DNA from: Welwitschia mirabilis
Lineage: Eukaryota; Gnetophyta; Gnetopsida; Welwitschiales
Assembly (NCBI GenBank): GCA_051453625.1
Contig: JBOZIK010000001.1
Location: 57,148,226-57,180,159 of the forward strand
Length of the DNA: 31,934 nt
Direction: 5' to 3'
Of this stretch, positions 1 through 9,804 are shown piece by piece; positions within the stretch are counted from its first letter, which is position 1, and each line of letters opens with the position of its first letter. Made by a program: the position numbers and the translations under genes. The notes under the pieces are model-generated. The model ran no database searches. It was not told the origin of the DNA and was given only the letters and a program-made list of their open reading frames with translations.

Positions 1-379
1 TGGATGAAGCCAATTTTATCACTGAAAATGGCTAAGTAAAATATTACTCCTCATGGAAACTTTATAAATAAGTACATATATCAACTTAAAGATATCCAAG
101 TGATAACATGATGTTGACCAAAGGAATGAGTTAAGAAAGAATTTAGATAATGACAAAAGGAAGTTCCTCCTCTTGAAAAAGGGCTTCCAAAACAAGTGCT
201 TCTATCATGTTCAATATTTCATTAGGAGATGACTCATAAAGTTTCAAACTTTATCCACTAACCTTTTGGATTTCTTTAGTGTTTAGATTAGATATTTAAA
301 CTAAGCCATGTGAGTGTACTTTTTTAATAATATAAAGACCTAACCATTAAGAATATAAATTATTGTGTAAAAGGTGTTC

Positions 380-1340
380 TTGGTTGTTATATAATAGAAC
401 AAGTTAGCCAGATTTAAACTGTTTATGAATAATCTTTTTGTCATGTCGAAACTTGGCCTGAGTTTTATGAATGTCTTGATAATGTAAGATATGAGTATGT
501 TTCTCATCTAACTGATCAAGTTGAGTGAGATAGATTTTAAGGTTTTGATTCAAGTCAACAATGTCAAGTTGATGGGTGGATCAATAAGAATTATAGCAAA
601 CATCAACTGGTAATACACATACTTTACTGTATACTAGTTCACAAGGTGAGAAACCTAGATATTTACGTCAAGAAGTATAGTAAGCCTAAAGAACATCATT
701 AAGTTTAAAGGACAAAGTCTTCTTATTAATAAAGACTAATTTTTGAAGCATTTTCTTGATCCCTCTATTGGCATTTTCAGCTTAGCCATTGGTTTAAGGA
801 TGATAGGCATAAGCCATTCTATGTTTAACACCAATGGATAGAAGAAGTTTCTGAAAGAGGTGATTAACAAAGTGAGTTCATTGATCACTAATGATAATTC
901 ATGAAAAACCAAATCGTTGAAAAATATGAGTTTGAACAAAGTGTAAATAGTTCAGGCATCATTTTTGGTGGTAGAAACAGCTTCAACCCACTTAGTAAAA
1001 AAATACACAACTACTAGAATATATTTTTCTCATTGGAAGGTGGTGTAATTAGGCCTACAAAGTTGATTCCCTAACAATCAAAAGGTTTACATTCAAGTAT
1101 GGATTTGAGGGGCATATCATGAAAACCAGTGAGGCTACCATGGCATTGACAAGCATTACACTTCCAAGAAAAGTCAAATGAATCTTTCAAAAGAGTAGGC
1201 CAATAAAAACTAGAGTGAAGAATTTTTATGGCCGTATTTTGGCCACTAAAGTCTCCCCTACAAACTCCACCATGACAAATTTTTAAGATTTCTACTATTT
1301 TCCATTTAGACATTTACACATAATTCGATCTTTGCAATGT
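380..1340 (-). pseudogene. gypsy integrase, decayed
   Basis: Integrase would join retrotransposon cDNA to host DNA. Reading leftward from about 1340, a zinc-binding region has one His ('KICHGG'), a lost second His ('RGDFSGQ' where the family has GGHFG), then 'FYWPTLLKD' and an intact C-x2-C ('CNACQ'). The core begins near 1064 with 'GINFVG', where the family has GIDFMG, so the first catalytic Asp is Asn (codon at 1062-1064). It continues with 'KYILVVVYFFTKWVEA'. Further on, 'GVKHRMAYAYHP' and 'AENANRGIKKML' are followed by the C-terminal part with 'GFSPCELVYSKVCVLPV'. Stops sit where Gln and Trp are expected (YHP-stop-TNG-stop; FDC-stop-GIN). The second part is in a different frame from the first, so at least one frameshift lies between. 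Confidence 0.85.
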
Positions 1341-1499
1341 ATATAAAGGTGAGGCTCATTCCATTCATAGTTATTGATCCTATGGAGAAAAGTTTTATAG
1401 TGATTATGGTTCCAATGCTGAGGATTTTTCATATTTACTAGGTAATTCATAATGTCAACATACCAAGAAGTGGGATGAAAGGATGAGATAGCATATCAA

Positions 1500-2140
1500 T
1501 GTCTAATTGCAAAGAGTTTCTTATCAAGAAAGGAGTCATTAATGGGAGTTTTATCATGGAAGTAAGAAAGTCAAAAAAGATGATTAGCAATGCTGTTATG
1601 TTTTCTAGCCTTATCAATAATGGTAAGATTAAATTCTTACATTAAAAGGATCCACCTAATAAGTCTGTACTCAAATCTTTTTTAGTCATGAGGTATCAGA
1701 TGGTTTCATGGTCTGTGTAGATATTGATATGAAAACCAAGAAGATAATGTCGAAGATGGTCTAAACAAAAGATAATAGTAAGCATATCTCTCTTAGTAGT
1801 AGTATAGTTGTATTAGACCCTTAACAAAGTTTTGCTAAGATAAGATATGATTTGAAATCATTATCATATTTTCGGCTAAGAACCCCTCCTACAGTAATTT
1901 TTCTTACATCACACATAAGTTCAAAATTCTTTATTTCAATCAGGACCCATGACAATAGTTGCGAAAGAGATGTTTTCCTTAATAGTTTTGAAAGCAAGCT
2001 GGCAAGAATCAGTCCACTCAAATTTAGCATCTTTTTCAAGTAAGGAATGAAGAGGTTTTCAAGTTCTAGCATAGTCATGAATGAATCATCGATAAAAACT
2101 AGCATGAGTAAGGAAATATCTAACTTGTTTGACATTTGTT
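1500..2140 (-). pseudogene. gypsy RNase H and connection region, decayed
   Basis: RNase H degrades the RNA strand of the RNA-DNA hybrid during reverse transcription. The connection segment reads 'KPLHSLLEKDAKFEWTDSC' (family form: PL..LL.KD..F.W...C). Then 'FELMCDVRKITVGGVL' corresponds to the RNase H start 'FELMCDASDYAVGAVL'. 'LRDMLTIIFCLDHLRHYLLG' and 'IYTDHETI' correspond to 'EKELLAIVFA..KFR.YL.G' and 'V.TDHAAL'. One extra T near the 'FELMCD' site shifts the frame relative to the RT part, and several in-frame stops are present. The tail to about 1340 keeps the usual linker to integrase ('YEWNEPHLYIHC'). Confidence 0.85.
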
Positions 2141-3060
2141 GGAGGGTTCAGGTTTTTAACAATATCCACTTTTAAGGGTTCCATTCTAATCCATTTCTTT
2201 TAAATGTGATGGCCTAAAACAATTCCATGTTGGATAAGGAAAAAATTATTTTCCTAACTCAAGTGTAAACCACTTTTAATACATCGATCTAGCACTTTTT
2301 TCAATTTCACTATGGTTTACTCACAAGTATCACTAAAGATGGAGAAGTCTTCAATAAATATTTTAAAAGATTCTTCTATCATATTAAAAATGATTCCCAT
2401 CATGGCTCATTGGAAGGTTTCAAGGGAATTGCAAAGTCTAAAGAGCATTCATTTGAAAGTAAAGGTTCTAAAGTGAGATGTGAAGGTAGTTTTAGCTTGG
2501 TTTTCACTTGTTATGAAAATTTGATTATAGCCACTATACCCACCAAGAAACAATAGTAGGCATGACCTTGGATTCTATTAAGAACTTGATCAAGAAAGGG
2601 GAAAGGGTAATGATCTTTTTTAGTAACCTCATTGAGTTTTCTAAAGTCAATGCACATTCTCTATTTCCCTCCTTTCTTTGGAACTACAGTTAAAGAACTA
2701 ACCCACTCACTATCAATTATGGCATATATAACTCCAGCATCCATATGTTTAATGATTTTATCTTTGACAATTTGTTTAAGGGTTGGATTTAGTCTTCTTT
2801 GGGGTTACCTAATAGGTTTGGTATTGTCTTTAAGATATATTTTATATTGAACTATGGAATAAGGAATGGCATCTAAGTCTTTATGTGTTCAAGAAAAGGC
2901 ATTTTTTTATTCTAAGAGTAAGGCAAATCAGATTCTTATTAAGAAGTAAGAAGGTCACTGATTATTAGGGGTTTTGTTTGATTTCTAGAAAGAAATATGT
3001 ATTTTAGACCTTGGGGTAATTTCTTAAGCTCATGAGTGTTATGTTAGGCTATTGTCCCAT
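2141..3060 (-). pseudogene. gypsy reverse transcriptase, decayed
   Basis: This would copy element RNA into DNA. From right to left: pre-RT segment 'HELKKLPQGLKYIFL', then 'QRRLNPTLKQIVKDKIIKH', 'DSEWVSSLTVVPKKGGK', 'RMCIDFRKLNEVTKKDHYPF', 'GGYSGYNQIFIT' and 'LFRLCNSLETFQ'. These are the ordered motifs of Athila-type RT. The active-site box is 'FIED' (2347-2358) where the family has F/Y-M-D-D, so the first catalytic Asp has become Glu. Stops occur at expected Trp or Gln positions, for example after 'PKKGGK'. The reading stays in one frame for most of its length, so damage is mainly by substitution. Confidence 0.9.
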
Positions 3061-3189
3061 CTGTTGTAGGGATGACAGATGTGCAACAACACTCTTCAAA
3101 AAGTTTTTCTATTAAGTAAAAATGTTGAGCTTCTTCCCATTCTTCATGTTTTTCATCCTCGGACTCAACACAGTTTGTTTCAGTGGGGT

Positions 3190-4472
3190 TATCATACAAA
3201 GTTGGTTCATATATCATAATCAATCTCTCTTCTATGGGTCAATGTTATAGAAATAAGGTTAGTTTCAATTCATTTTTAATGTTAAAATCAGTTCTTATAT
3301 CTTTCTCAATAGCATCAAAGACTCTGATGGTAATTTCTCTATTGTCAAAATGGTATTTCATCATGCTAAATCGTGTGTCAATGATACAATGGGCAGTTGC
3401 ATAAAAGGTTCTTTCTAAAAGTAGTGGATATCCACCATCATGCTCTATCTCAATTATGACAACATCAATGGGATAAAAAGCTTTCTTAATTTGGATAACT
3501 AGGTCTTTGGTAATTCCTAATGTCTCTTGATTAAGGTATCATCTAATTCCAAAATGATCGGTGTAGATTCAACTCTTCTTTCTAACCCAAGTCTTTTACA
3601 TATGTAAAGAGTCATGATGTTTACACGCTCCTATGTCAATTAGAGCCTTCTGAATTCTTTTTTTTCTTCTAAGGTAACACTCATAGTTGTAGCACTAGGG
3701 TCTTTAAATTTAGAACTTTTTTTCATGACTAAGTTGGAAAGAGATTGCCAAGAAAAACTTTATGAAGAATGATACATTTTTATTTTCTTCTTATTAAATA
3801 TTTCCATAACTTAGAATATTTGGAGTGTTTTTGCAAGAGTTTCCAAAAGGGTAGGTTAATATTGACTTGTTACATTAAGGCTTTTAGGTGTTCATTAAAT
3901 GTAGGATTTGTGTTTAATATATCAATCCAAGAGGTGGATGGCTTCTTTCCTTTGTTTTTTTTTTTTTTTTTTGAATTATTTTTATTATAGTCCTTATCAA
4001 GTGATGTAGAAGGAAGATTATAAGAGTCTAAACATCATCTTCCTCATTTGTTTAGAATTTAAAACCTCATAGGTAGGAAGTGTTGTATCCTTTCCACTTC
4101 TTATCACTATTTTTAAATCTCTCCTGACCTCATTGGGGTTGGGCATTAGTTAAAAAGAAAGAGATCCTTGTGGTCTTTGATTGGCAAGCATTGTTTGTTA
4201 AAGTACATTTACTAGATTCTCAATGTTTCTATTGGCTTTCTCTTGCATTTTTCTCATTTTGTCCATGGATTCTCTAAGGGGATCATTCATATTTTATTGA
4301 AAATTAGGTTAAAAGTTGGAATTCTTGAATCTTTTTTCAAATGGTTTCCATTAAAATTGCCCACTTAATCTTTTTTAGAATTGTGATTAGTTTTTAAAGT
4401 TAATTTCTCTTTGGTTGAAGGCACATACTTCCTCAAAAATCTTCTCCTTACAAGTTGATAATAAAGGGCATT
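3190..4472 (-). pseudogene. gypsy CCHC tail, linker and protease, copy A (diverged duplicate)
   Basis: Reading leftward from the gap edge, this begins with 'CPLLSTCKEKIFEEV', the residues just after a CCHC knuckle. It passes the Gag-Pro linker ('FHNLEYLE' region on the complementary strand, 3780-3830) and reaches an aspartic protease. The active-site stretch 'ALIDIGA' (3626-3646) keeps the catalytic Asp, but two bases appear to be missing straight after it, which shifts the frame into 'VNIMTLYICKRLG'. The C-terminal protease motif reads 'PLLLERTFYATAHCIIDTR' (family: PLILGRPFLATA..LID). It joins directly to RT at about 3060, so this copy is the one contiguous with pol. Copy B (4573-5622) is about four-fifths identical by eye. 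Confidence 0.8.
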
Positions 4473-5622
4473 NNNNNNNNNNNNNNNNNNNNNNNNNNNN
4501 NNNNNNNNNNNNNNNNNNNNNNNNNNNNNNNNNNNNNNNNNNNNNNNNNNNNNNNNNNNNNNNNNNNNNNNNCATCATGTTTTATCTCAATTATGATAAC
4601 ATTAATGGGATACAAGGTTTCCTCAATTTGGATAACTAGATTTTTGGTAATTCCTAGAGGTCTCTTGATTGATGTATCAACTAACTTCAAGATGATAGAT
4701 GTAGGTTCAACTCTATTTTCTAACCCAATTCTTTTACATATATGAAGAGGCATGATGTTTACACTTATATCTATCTCAATAAAATCCTTTCTAATTTGTT
4801 TATTTTCTTCTAAGGTAACACTAACAATTACAGCCCTAGGATCTTTGAATTTAGGACTTTTTTTAATGACTAAGTTGGAAAGAGATTGGGAAAGAAAACC
4901 TTTGCTAGGAATGATATATTTTTACTTTCTTCTTACTAAATCTTTCCATAACTTAGAATATTTGGGGTCTTCTTGCAAGAGTTTCCAAAAAGGCAGGTTT
5001 ATGTTGACTTCCTGGATCAAGGCTTTTAGGTGTTCATCAAATATATGATTTGTGTTCAATCTATCAAGCCAAGGAGTAAATGGTTTCTTTCCTTTATTTT
5101 TTTTTGAATTATGTTTAGTGGAGGCTTTAGCAGATGAGGTGGATGGAATGCTATAAGAGTCTAAGATTTCCACATCATCTTTCTCATTCATTTCATTTTA
5201 TTTAGAAGTTGAAACCTCATGAGTAGAAAGTGTTGTATTCTTTACACTTCTTGTCACAATTTTTAAATCTCTCCTAACTTCATTTGGATTGGGTATTGGT
5301 TGAAAATCAAGGGGCCCTTGTGGTATTTGGTTGATAAGCATTATTTATTAAAGAACATTTACTAGGTTATCAATGTTGCTATTAGTTTTCTCTTACACGT
5401 TCCTCATTTCTTCAATAGATTTTCTAAGGGAATCATTCAAATTTTGTTGAAAATTCGGTTGAAAGTTGGAATTCTTAAATATATTTTCAAATGATTTTCA
5501 TTGAGACTACCCACTCAGTCTTTGTTGGAATTGCAGTTGGTTTTTAAATTTAGGTGCTTTTTGATTAAAGGCACGCACTTCCTCAAACATCTTCTCCTTA
5601 CAAGTTGATAATAAAGGGCATT
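3439..5622 (-). repeat. two diverged direct copies of the CCHC-linker-protease segment around a gap
   Basis: Copy A spans 3439-4472 and copy B spans 4573-5622. Both begin with 'catcatg' and end with 'ataaagggcatt'; copy B continues into the CCHC codons, while copy A stops there at the Ns. Collinearity is complete over about 1.05 kb, with roughly 80-83% identity by eye. The gap of exactly 100 N lies at the junction, so this is either an old tandem duplication or two copies of the family joined by scaffolding. Confidence 0.85.
4473..4572. other. assembly gap, 100 N
   Basis: Exactly 100 N, the usual placeholder for a gap of unknown size. Its two sides are the end and the start of the same repeated segment. 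Confidence 0.99.
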
Positions 5623-6685
5623 CTTTTATTGAATGAGAGTCATCTTCATAAAGTTCACAATTTGAAGTTGTGGTTTCATTCCTTACTAGTTTTGCATTAA
5701 CTATCAATTGAGTATACTTCTCCAAAGTAGTAGTGAAATCTTTTATTAGGTTAGTTGAATCCTTACTCTCTTCTTCTTTGTCATGCTTTACTTCTTTTAA
5801 ATATTTTAGTATTTATCCTATAATCCAATTTTCTTTAGTGGATTTAGGCCCAGTTTCACTTATTTCTACCAAATTCTCTAGTACACTCTATGCATCATCT
5901 AGGCTTAAATTCAATAAGTTTTCCTTACAAGAAAAATCTACAAGTTTTTTTATTAAAGCATTTAATCCACTATAAAAATAATCTACTAGCTCCTCTTTAT
6001 GAAATTCATTAATATGGTTGGAATGGCTAGTGATTATGAAATATTCATAAGACGTTACATGATCCTCATGAGTTTGTTATTGGAAATTGATTACTTCTTT
6101 ACTTCTCTTTCTCATAGAACTCTCACTCAAAAATCTTTTAATGAACACTCCTTGCACTTGACTCCAAGATTTAAGGCTTTTGTATGTGATGATTTTGAGC
6201 CAAACTTTTATTCTTCCTCTAAGGGTGACAAGAAAAATAATCATGTAAGTTTGGTCACTAATATGTTTTTTTCCATTTCCTGATGTAAGCACAAGTTGTT
6301 CAATGTCAGCTAAATGTTGAAAAGGATCTTCCTCTAGTTCCCTCAAAAAATTTTGATAAGCACTTAAATTTATTAACTCTACTTTGTCTCCTGGATATAA
6401 ATCAAAAGGATTTTGAATTTCATGTTTTAGATGTATAATTAAATCCTTAAGAGTAATGTTTGCATTTGAGGAAGAAGTTCCTATTACAATTGGGGCATTA
6501 GATGAAGTAACTTACTTTTGTTTTTGTGATGCTTTTGATACGTTTGACATATTCAAAGAAACAAGATGATTGCCTTTTACACTATAATTTTCTTTTGGAA
6601 AATCTGATTTTGAAATAATAAAAGTGGAAAAATCTTTTTCTTTAATTCTTGAAATTTACGTACCTGAGGCATGCGTAGGTTCCAT
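4573..6685 (-). pseudogene. gypsy gag-protease polyprotein, copy B, single frame with stops
   Basis: The chosen start is the ATG at 6685-6683. One frame runs from there to the gap at 4573 with no frameshift, broken only by TAA/TAG/TGA codons. The Retrotrans_gag domain covers about 6370-5900: 'EEDPFQHLADIEQL', 'VWLKIITYKSLKSWSQVQG', 'KRFLSESSMRKRSKEVINFQ', 'EELVDYFYSGLN'. A zinc knuckle at 5618-5659 has the pattern C-x2-Y-x4-H-x4-C, so its second Cys has become Tyr. The linker carries 'KIVTRSVKNTT' and 'NINLPFWKLLQEDPKYSKLW', typical of Athila. The protease near 4780 reads 'FIEID' where ALIDLGAS is expected, so the catalytic Asp is lost, then 'SVNIMPLHICKRIGLE'. Stops fall where Gln or Trp is expected, consistent with cytosine deamination. 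Confidence 0.88.
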
Positions 6686-7250
6686 TCTCTTTGATATTTT
6701 ATCTTCTTACCAGAATTCACCATATACTTGCATGATCAAATAACTAATAAAAAGGTGAAATTAAAACTAGTAGACTATCATTCGTCTGGTCATGGGGATG
6801 ATAGGAAGGATGATGCTCACTGTAAAATAGAATCCAAAACTACAGAAATTCTTGCAAACTATTATCTATCTATTATGTGGATGAAAGAAATGATGATAGT
6901 TAATTTATTTTACAGAAAAGAAAATATCAAAAATGCAAAAAAAATTCAAGACTATCGTCCTTCTGGTCGTGTGGACAACAAACAAAATGATAATTTATTA
7001 AGAAGAAAAATAAAGAAAAATTACGAAAAATAGAAACTACTTTTAAAATATTAAACTGTGTGCCATATGTCATTGGGATAACAAAGGAAATAATAGGGTC
7101 CCTAAAAAAATTTGTGGAAAATAAAGTTGCAGAAATAAACCTACTTTAATGTAAGCTAGAAAAAATACAGCACTAATTCAAATAAATAACTTGAACAGAA
7201 GATTTAAGGTACTTATCTGGTTAGTGACAATCCTCTTAGCTCCTTGCGGC
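6686..7250 (-). other. untranslated leader of the gypsy element
   Basis: This is the 565-base stretch between the PBS and the gag start. No frame resembles a known domain on either strand. Leaders of this size are normal for Athila-type elements. Confidence 0.6.
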
Positions 7251-7269
7251 CTTCCCGATAATAGTGCCA
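7251..7269 (-). other. primer binding site, tRNA-Asp type, decayed
   Basis: The minus strand reads TGGCACTATTATCGGGAAG three bases inside a 'CA' LTR end. The common Athila-type PBS is TGGCGCCGTTGCCGGGGA, complementary to the 3' end of tRNA-Asp. Most differences are G-to-A or C-to-T transitions, including at the CpG sites. Confidence 0.75.
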
Positions 7270-7272
7270 AAA

Positions 7273-8073
7273 TGTTGCACTATGAATTTATATAATCTTG
7301 AGTCCTTTAGGTAAACCTATCAATCATATAACTTACAGAAAACACATGCTACTATAGATCGAAGTTCACCTAAATATCATAATCCAATGAAGGAACTAGG
7401 CTTAGAGTTAGAGAATTGATTTTCTAAAGTATTTTTTAATTCTTTTTTTCTTATAAAAACTCGAAGAACATAAACAAGTAAATGTAATGCAAGATTAAAT
7501 GAATATGAAATGTAGTGAATGGAAATGAAGATGGATCCTACTTAGATCCTAGTCCTTCTGTCACAAAGACTACTTTCTCTATAACTTATATTAATTAAGA
7601 AGAGTATCCACTAGTTCTTAACCACCATAAACTATGAGATTTATCAAAGTAAGAATATGTAATATGAAATAAAATGGAAATGTAATATGACATTTATCGA
7701 AGTAATAATATGTAATAGGAAATAAAATGGAAATGCTAAGGATTACATGTTTTACTAATCATGTTGTTAGATCTTCATAGTCATCAATATTACATCAAAA
7801 CCTATATGAATGTCCTGTAAAACTACCCAAAATATGTCATCAAATTCCTAAAAATTGGCATCACAACACTCACACTTGTAAGAATTGCAAAGGATTAAAT
7901 CAATTTAAGATACTTACATCACATCCTAATTGTTTAATAAAGTTAATTACCAGGATTATGTCTAAGTACTAGCAACTAGTATCATTAGCGAATATGCAAC
8001 TAGTTTACTTATAATGTGGGGGATCTAGATGTTGTCAAATAGGGTCATTTAAATGCCATTGTTAAATAATACC
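7273..8073 (-). repeat. 5' LTR of the minus-strand gypsy element, outer boundary unresolved
   Basis: The inner edge is well placed: the plus strand reads TGTTGCAC from 7273, directly beside the PBS, so the LTR ends in ...CA on the minus strand. The LTR extends rightward. The probable LINE target site at 8074 sets an upper limit of about 800 bases, but no outer TG end or target duplication can be confirmed. Nothing coding is visible. Confidence 0.4.
7641..7735 (+). repeat. tandem duplication of a 42-base unit, period 53
   Basis: 'ttatcaaagtaagaatatg' at 7641 and 'ttatcgaagtaataatatg' at 7694 start two units that both run through 'gaaataaaatggaaatg'. It is local and AT-rich, with no sign of function. 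Confidence 0.8.
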
Positions 8074-8083
8074 TTTGCTAAGA
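8074..8083 (+). other. possible LINE target-site duplication, left copy
   Basis: TTTGCTAAGA stands one base left of a T7 run that would be the complement of a LINE poly(A) tail. The same 10-mer is at 18968-18977, at the probable 5'-truncated end of the LINE. Confidence 0.45.
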
Positions 8084-8084
8084 A

Positions 8085-8688
8085 TTTTTTTGGCAAAGAA
8101 TATTCTATTACTGTATAAGCATTTAAAAAGTACAAATCCAAAAGACTACTAGGAGAATGTGGCCTTGCAAGTAAAACCATGGTACTCTTACAGGATCCAA
8201 GAAGAAAGGGCTAAGTACTAAAACAGAATAAAAAGAAAAAGAAGGGTCCTAGAGACATGGCTAGACAATAGCTTGGAGGTTCTCATTAAGAGACTCTTAT
8301 GATAATAGCTTAAAAGTTGTGAAAAGAGCTTAAACAATGATTTCATAAGGAGAAGCCATGATGAGTTGAGACACTAATAAAAGAAGAAGATCTTGCTCCA
8401 TGAACAGGAGCATCTCATAGGCAATTATAGCTTATGAAGTCTTCAGCGGTCAAAAGAGGAGGAATGAGGTCTAACGCGTGACTGCTAAACTTGGCACATC
8501 AGAGTGCTAGAGAAACATAGAGGAACTTGTAAATACTCCTTTAAAATATCATTTCTAGTAAAGAGCAGAAGCTAAATCAAGGGTAATTATTTGGAGGACT
8601 ATCTAGGCATGAAGGCTAGGTAAATTTTTAGGTGATTACACCATTGCCTATTCACCAGGGTATCTTTTAGCATCTTAACAGTAGATAT
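8085..8688 (-). mobile_element. 3' untranslated end of the split L1-type LINE
   Basis: On the minus strand this stretch ends in AATATTCTTTGCC followed by A7, a form familiar from plant L1 3' ends. No protein domain is visible. It abuts the copia insertion at 8689, and the rest of the LINE resumes at 16829, so it is read here as the LINE tail cut off by that insertion. The evidence is the 3' terminal motif, the orientation and the matching flanks; there is no alignment to a known LINE. Confidence 0.5.
8684..8688 (+). other. copia target-site duplication, left copy (GATAT)
   Basis: Five bases just outside the 5' LTR; the right flank at 16829-16833 is GATAG (4 of 5 match). Five-base duplications are usual for Ty1/copia. 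Confidence 0.6.
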
Positions 8689-9704
8689 TATTAGATTATA
8701 TTTTCTAATTGATGTCAAACTAATTTCTCTGATGTAGTGAAAATTATTACATATTGTGTGTAGATGAGATTAAGTTTTGCAAGTGAAAGATTTGGACCAA
8801 AATGCACTAAACAAACTACTCAGTTATGTTTTACCTCTAGTGGGGATTGACCATATTCTAAAGGGGTTAACCGCATCTGAAGTAGTTATAATGAAATGAA
8901 CTGAACCCAAAGGGGTTAACTAGATTATAAAGGAGTTAATTGACCTATGATCTCAAGAACTAATAGTCTTAGATAGAGTGGAAAGGGATTGACTAGATAT
9001 TCATAGGGTTGACCAGATTTGAGGAGCTGATAGTAAAGTCTTAGACTGAGAGAAGAGGGGTTCACTAGACTTGAGAAGCTGACAGTCCATAGTTCCAAAC
9101 CAAGGAACAAGGGGTTAATTAGATCTAGGATGGGGTTGATCAAGTTTTCATGGGGTTGACCGGATTTTTATGGGATTGATTGGACAGTGCAAAAAAGAAA
9201 AAGTTGTAAACATTATGTATCCATTACCTAGTTGTTACCTAGTTATTTTCTAGTAGTTGGAGATGCAATTCATTTATGATAGATCCTAGTAAACCTCCAT
9301 TATAAATAGCTAGGCAAAAGATGATCTAGAAATCTTTTTATACTTTTGTAAATTAGCATATTCATTGTGGATCTGAAAGATCAAGTGGTTTTTTTCATTA
9401 GCACATCATTGTATAGATTCATATCTGATTGAGGATATCTATTCTTAGAGAAATAACTTCACTTAAAATTAGATCTAAGGACTTCATCATTATATTCTAT
9501 TAGAGAAGAGCTTCATTCATTTTACTAATATTGAATGTGCGATATCAAAGCTACCAAGGCTATATATCATCACTTCTATTTGACTTCAAAGGTTGAGATT
9601 TATCCTGTAAAAGTTTGTTATTAAAGGTTGAGACTTAGCCTATAAAAGTCCACTTGTAAGGGTTATAGATAAACCTGGCAAAACCTATGAAGTAACAAAG
9701 ATCC
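8689..9704 (+). repeat. 5' LTR of the copia element, first copy (3' part missing at gap)
   Basis: Starts TATTAGATTATA, a decayed TGTTAGATTATA as seen at the 3' LTR start. It aligns with 15609-16660 over its whole length. It carries a TATA box at offset 612 and a 35-base tandem unit twice near 9591-9660, where the other copies have three. It stops at the Ns at '...gtaacaaagatcc', which corresponds to about 16658 in the 3' LTR. Confidence 0.85.
9301..9309 (+). promoter_or_regulatory. TATA box of the copia 5' LTR (first copy)
   Basis: TATAAATAG followed by 'ctaggcaa', conserved in all three LTR copies at the same place (offset 611-612), so it is probably the Pol II promoter of the element. Confidence 0.7.
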
Positions 9705-9804
9705 NNNNNNNNNNNNNNNNNNNNNNNNNNNNNNNNNNNNNNNNNNNNNNNNNNNNNNNNNNNNNNNNNNNNNNNNNNNNNNNNNNNNNNNNNNNNNNNN
9801 NNNN
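9705..9804. other. assembly gap, 100 N
   Basis: Placeholder gap inside LTR sequence. The left side ends late in the LTR and the right side restarts earlier in the LTR. Confidence 0.99.

Larger units (their letters stand above)
1..7272 (-). mobile_element. Athila-type Ty3/gypsy LTR retrotransposon, decayed interior, cut by window edge
   Basis: On the minus strand the order is PBS (7269-7251), leader, gag, CCHC knuckle, protease, reverse transcriptase, RNase H and integrase, which is the Ty3/gypsy order. The tRNA-Asp-like PBS, the gag linker with IVTRS, the protease form 'SVNIMP' and the RT stretch 'RRLNP...DSEWVSSLTVVPKKGG' are all of Athila/Tat type. The element is dead: in-frame stops occur throughout, there are a few frameshifts, and catalytic residues are changed in protease, RT and integrase. 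The integrase C-terminus, any env-like ORF and the 3' LTR lie left of base 1. One segment (CCHC to protease) is present twice around the gap at 4473-4572. Confidence 0.9.

Noticed and set aside
736-939. Minus-strand 67-codon frame in the integrase region
   Set aside because: Its neighbouring frame reads clear integrase motifs (GVKHRMAYAYHP), so most of this is a shadow.
4387-4753. Four open frames that run through the N gap
   Set aside because: They owe their length to unreadable codons in the gap. Only the minus-strand protease part (4573-4753) is supported, and it is covered by the gag-protease entry.
6728-7033. A 101-codon plus-strand frame in the gypsy leader
   Set aside because: Low-complexity, Lys- and Asn-rich translation of A-rich DNA with no family resemblance, on the strand opposite to the element.
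8925-9143. Minus-strand frames in the copia LTRs (also 9635-9883 and 15740-15922)
   Set aside because: They are antisense to the repeated GTCGAC motifs, which gives a similar artificial peptide each time.
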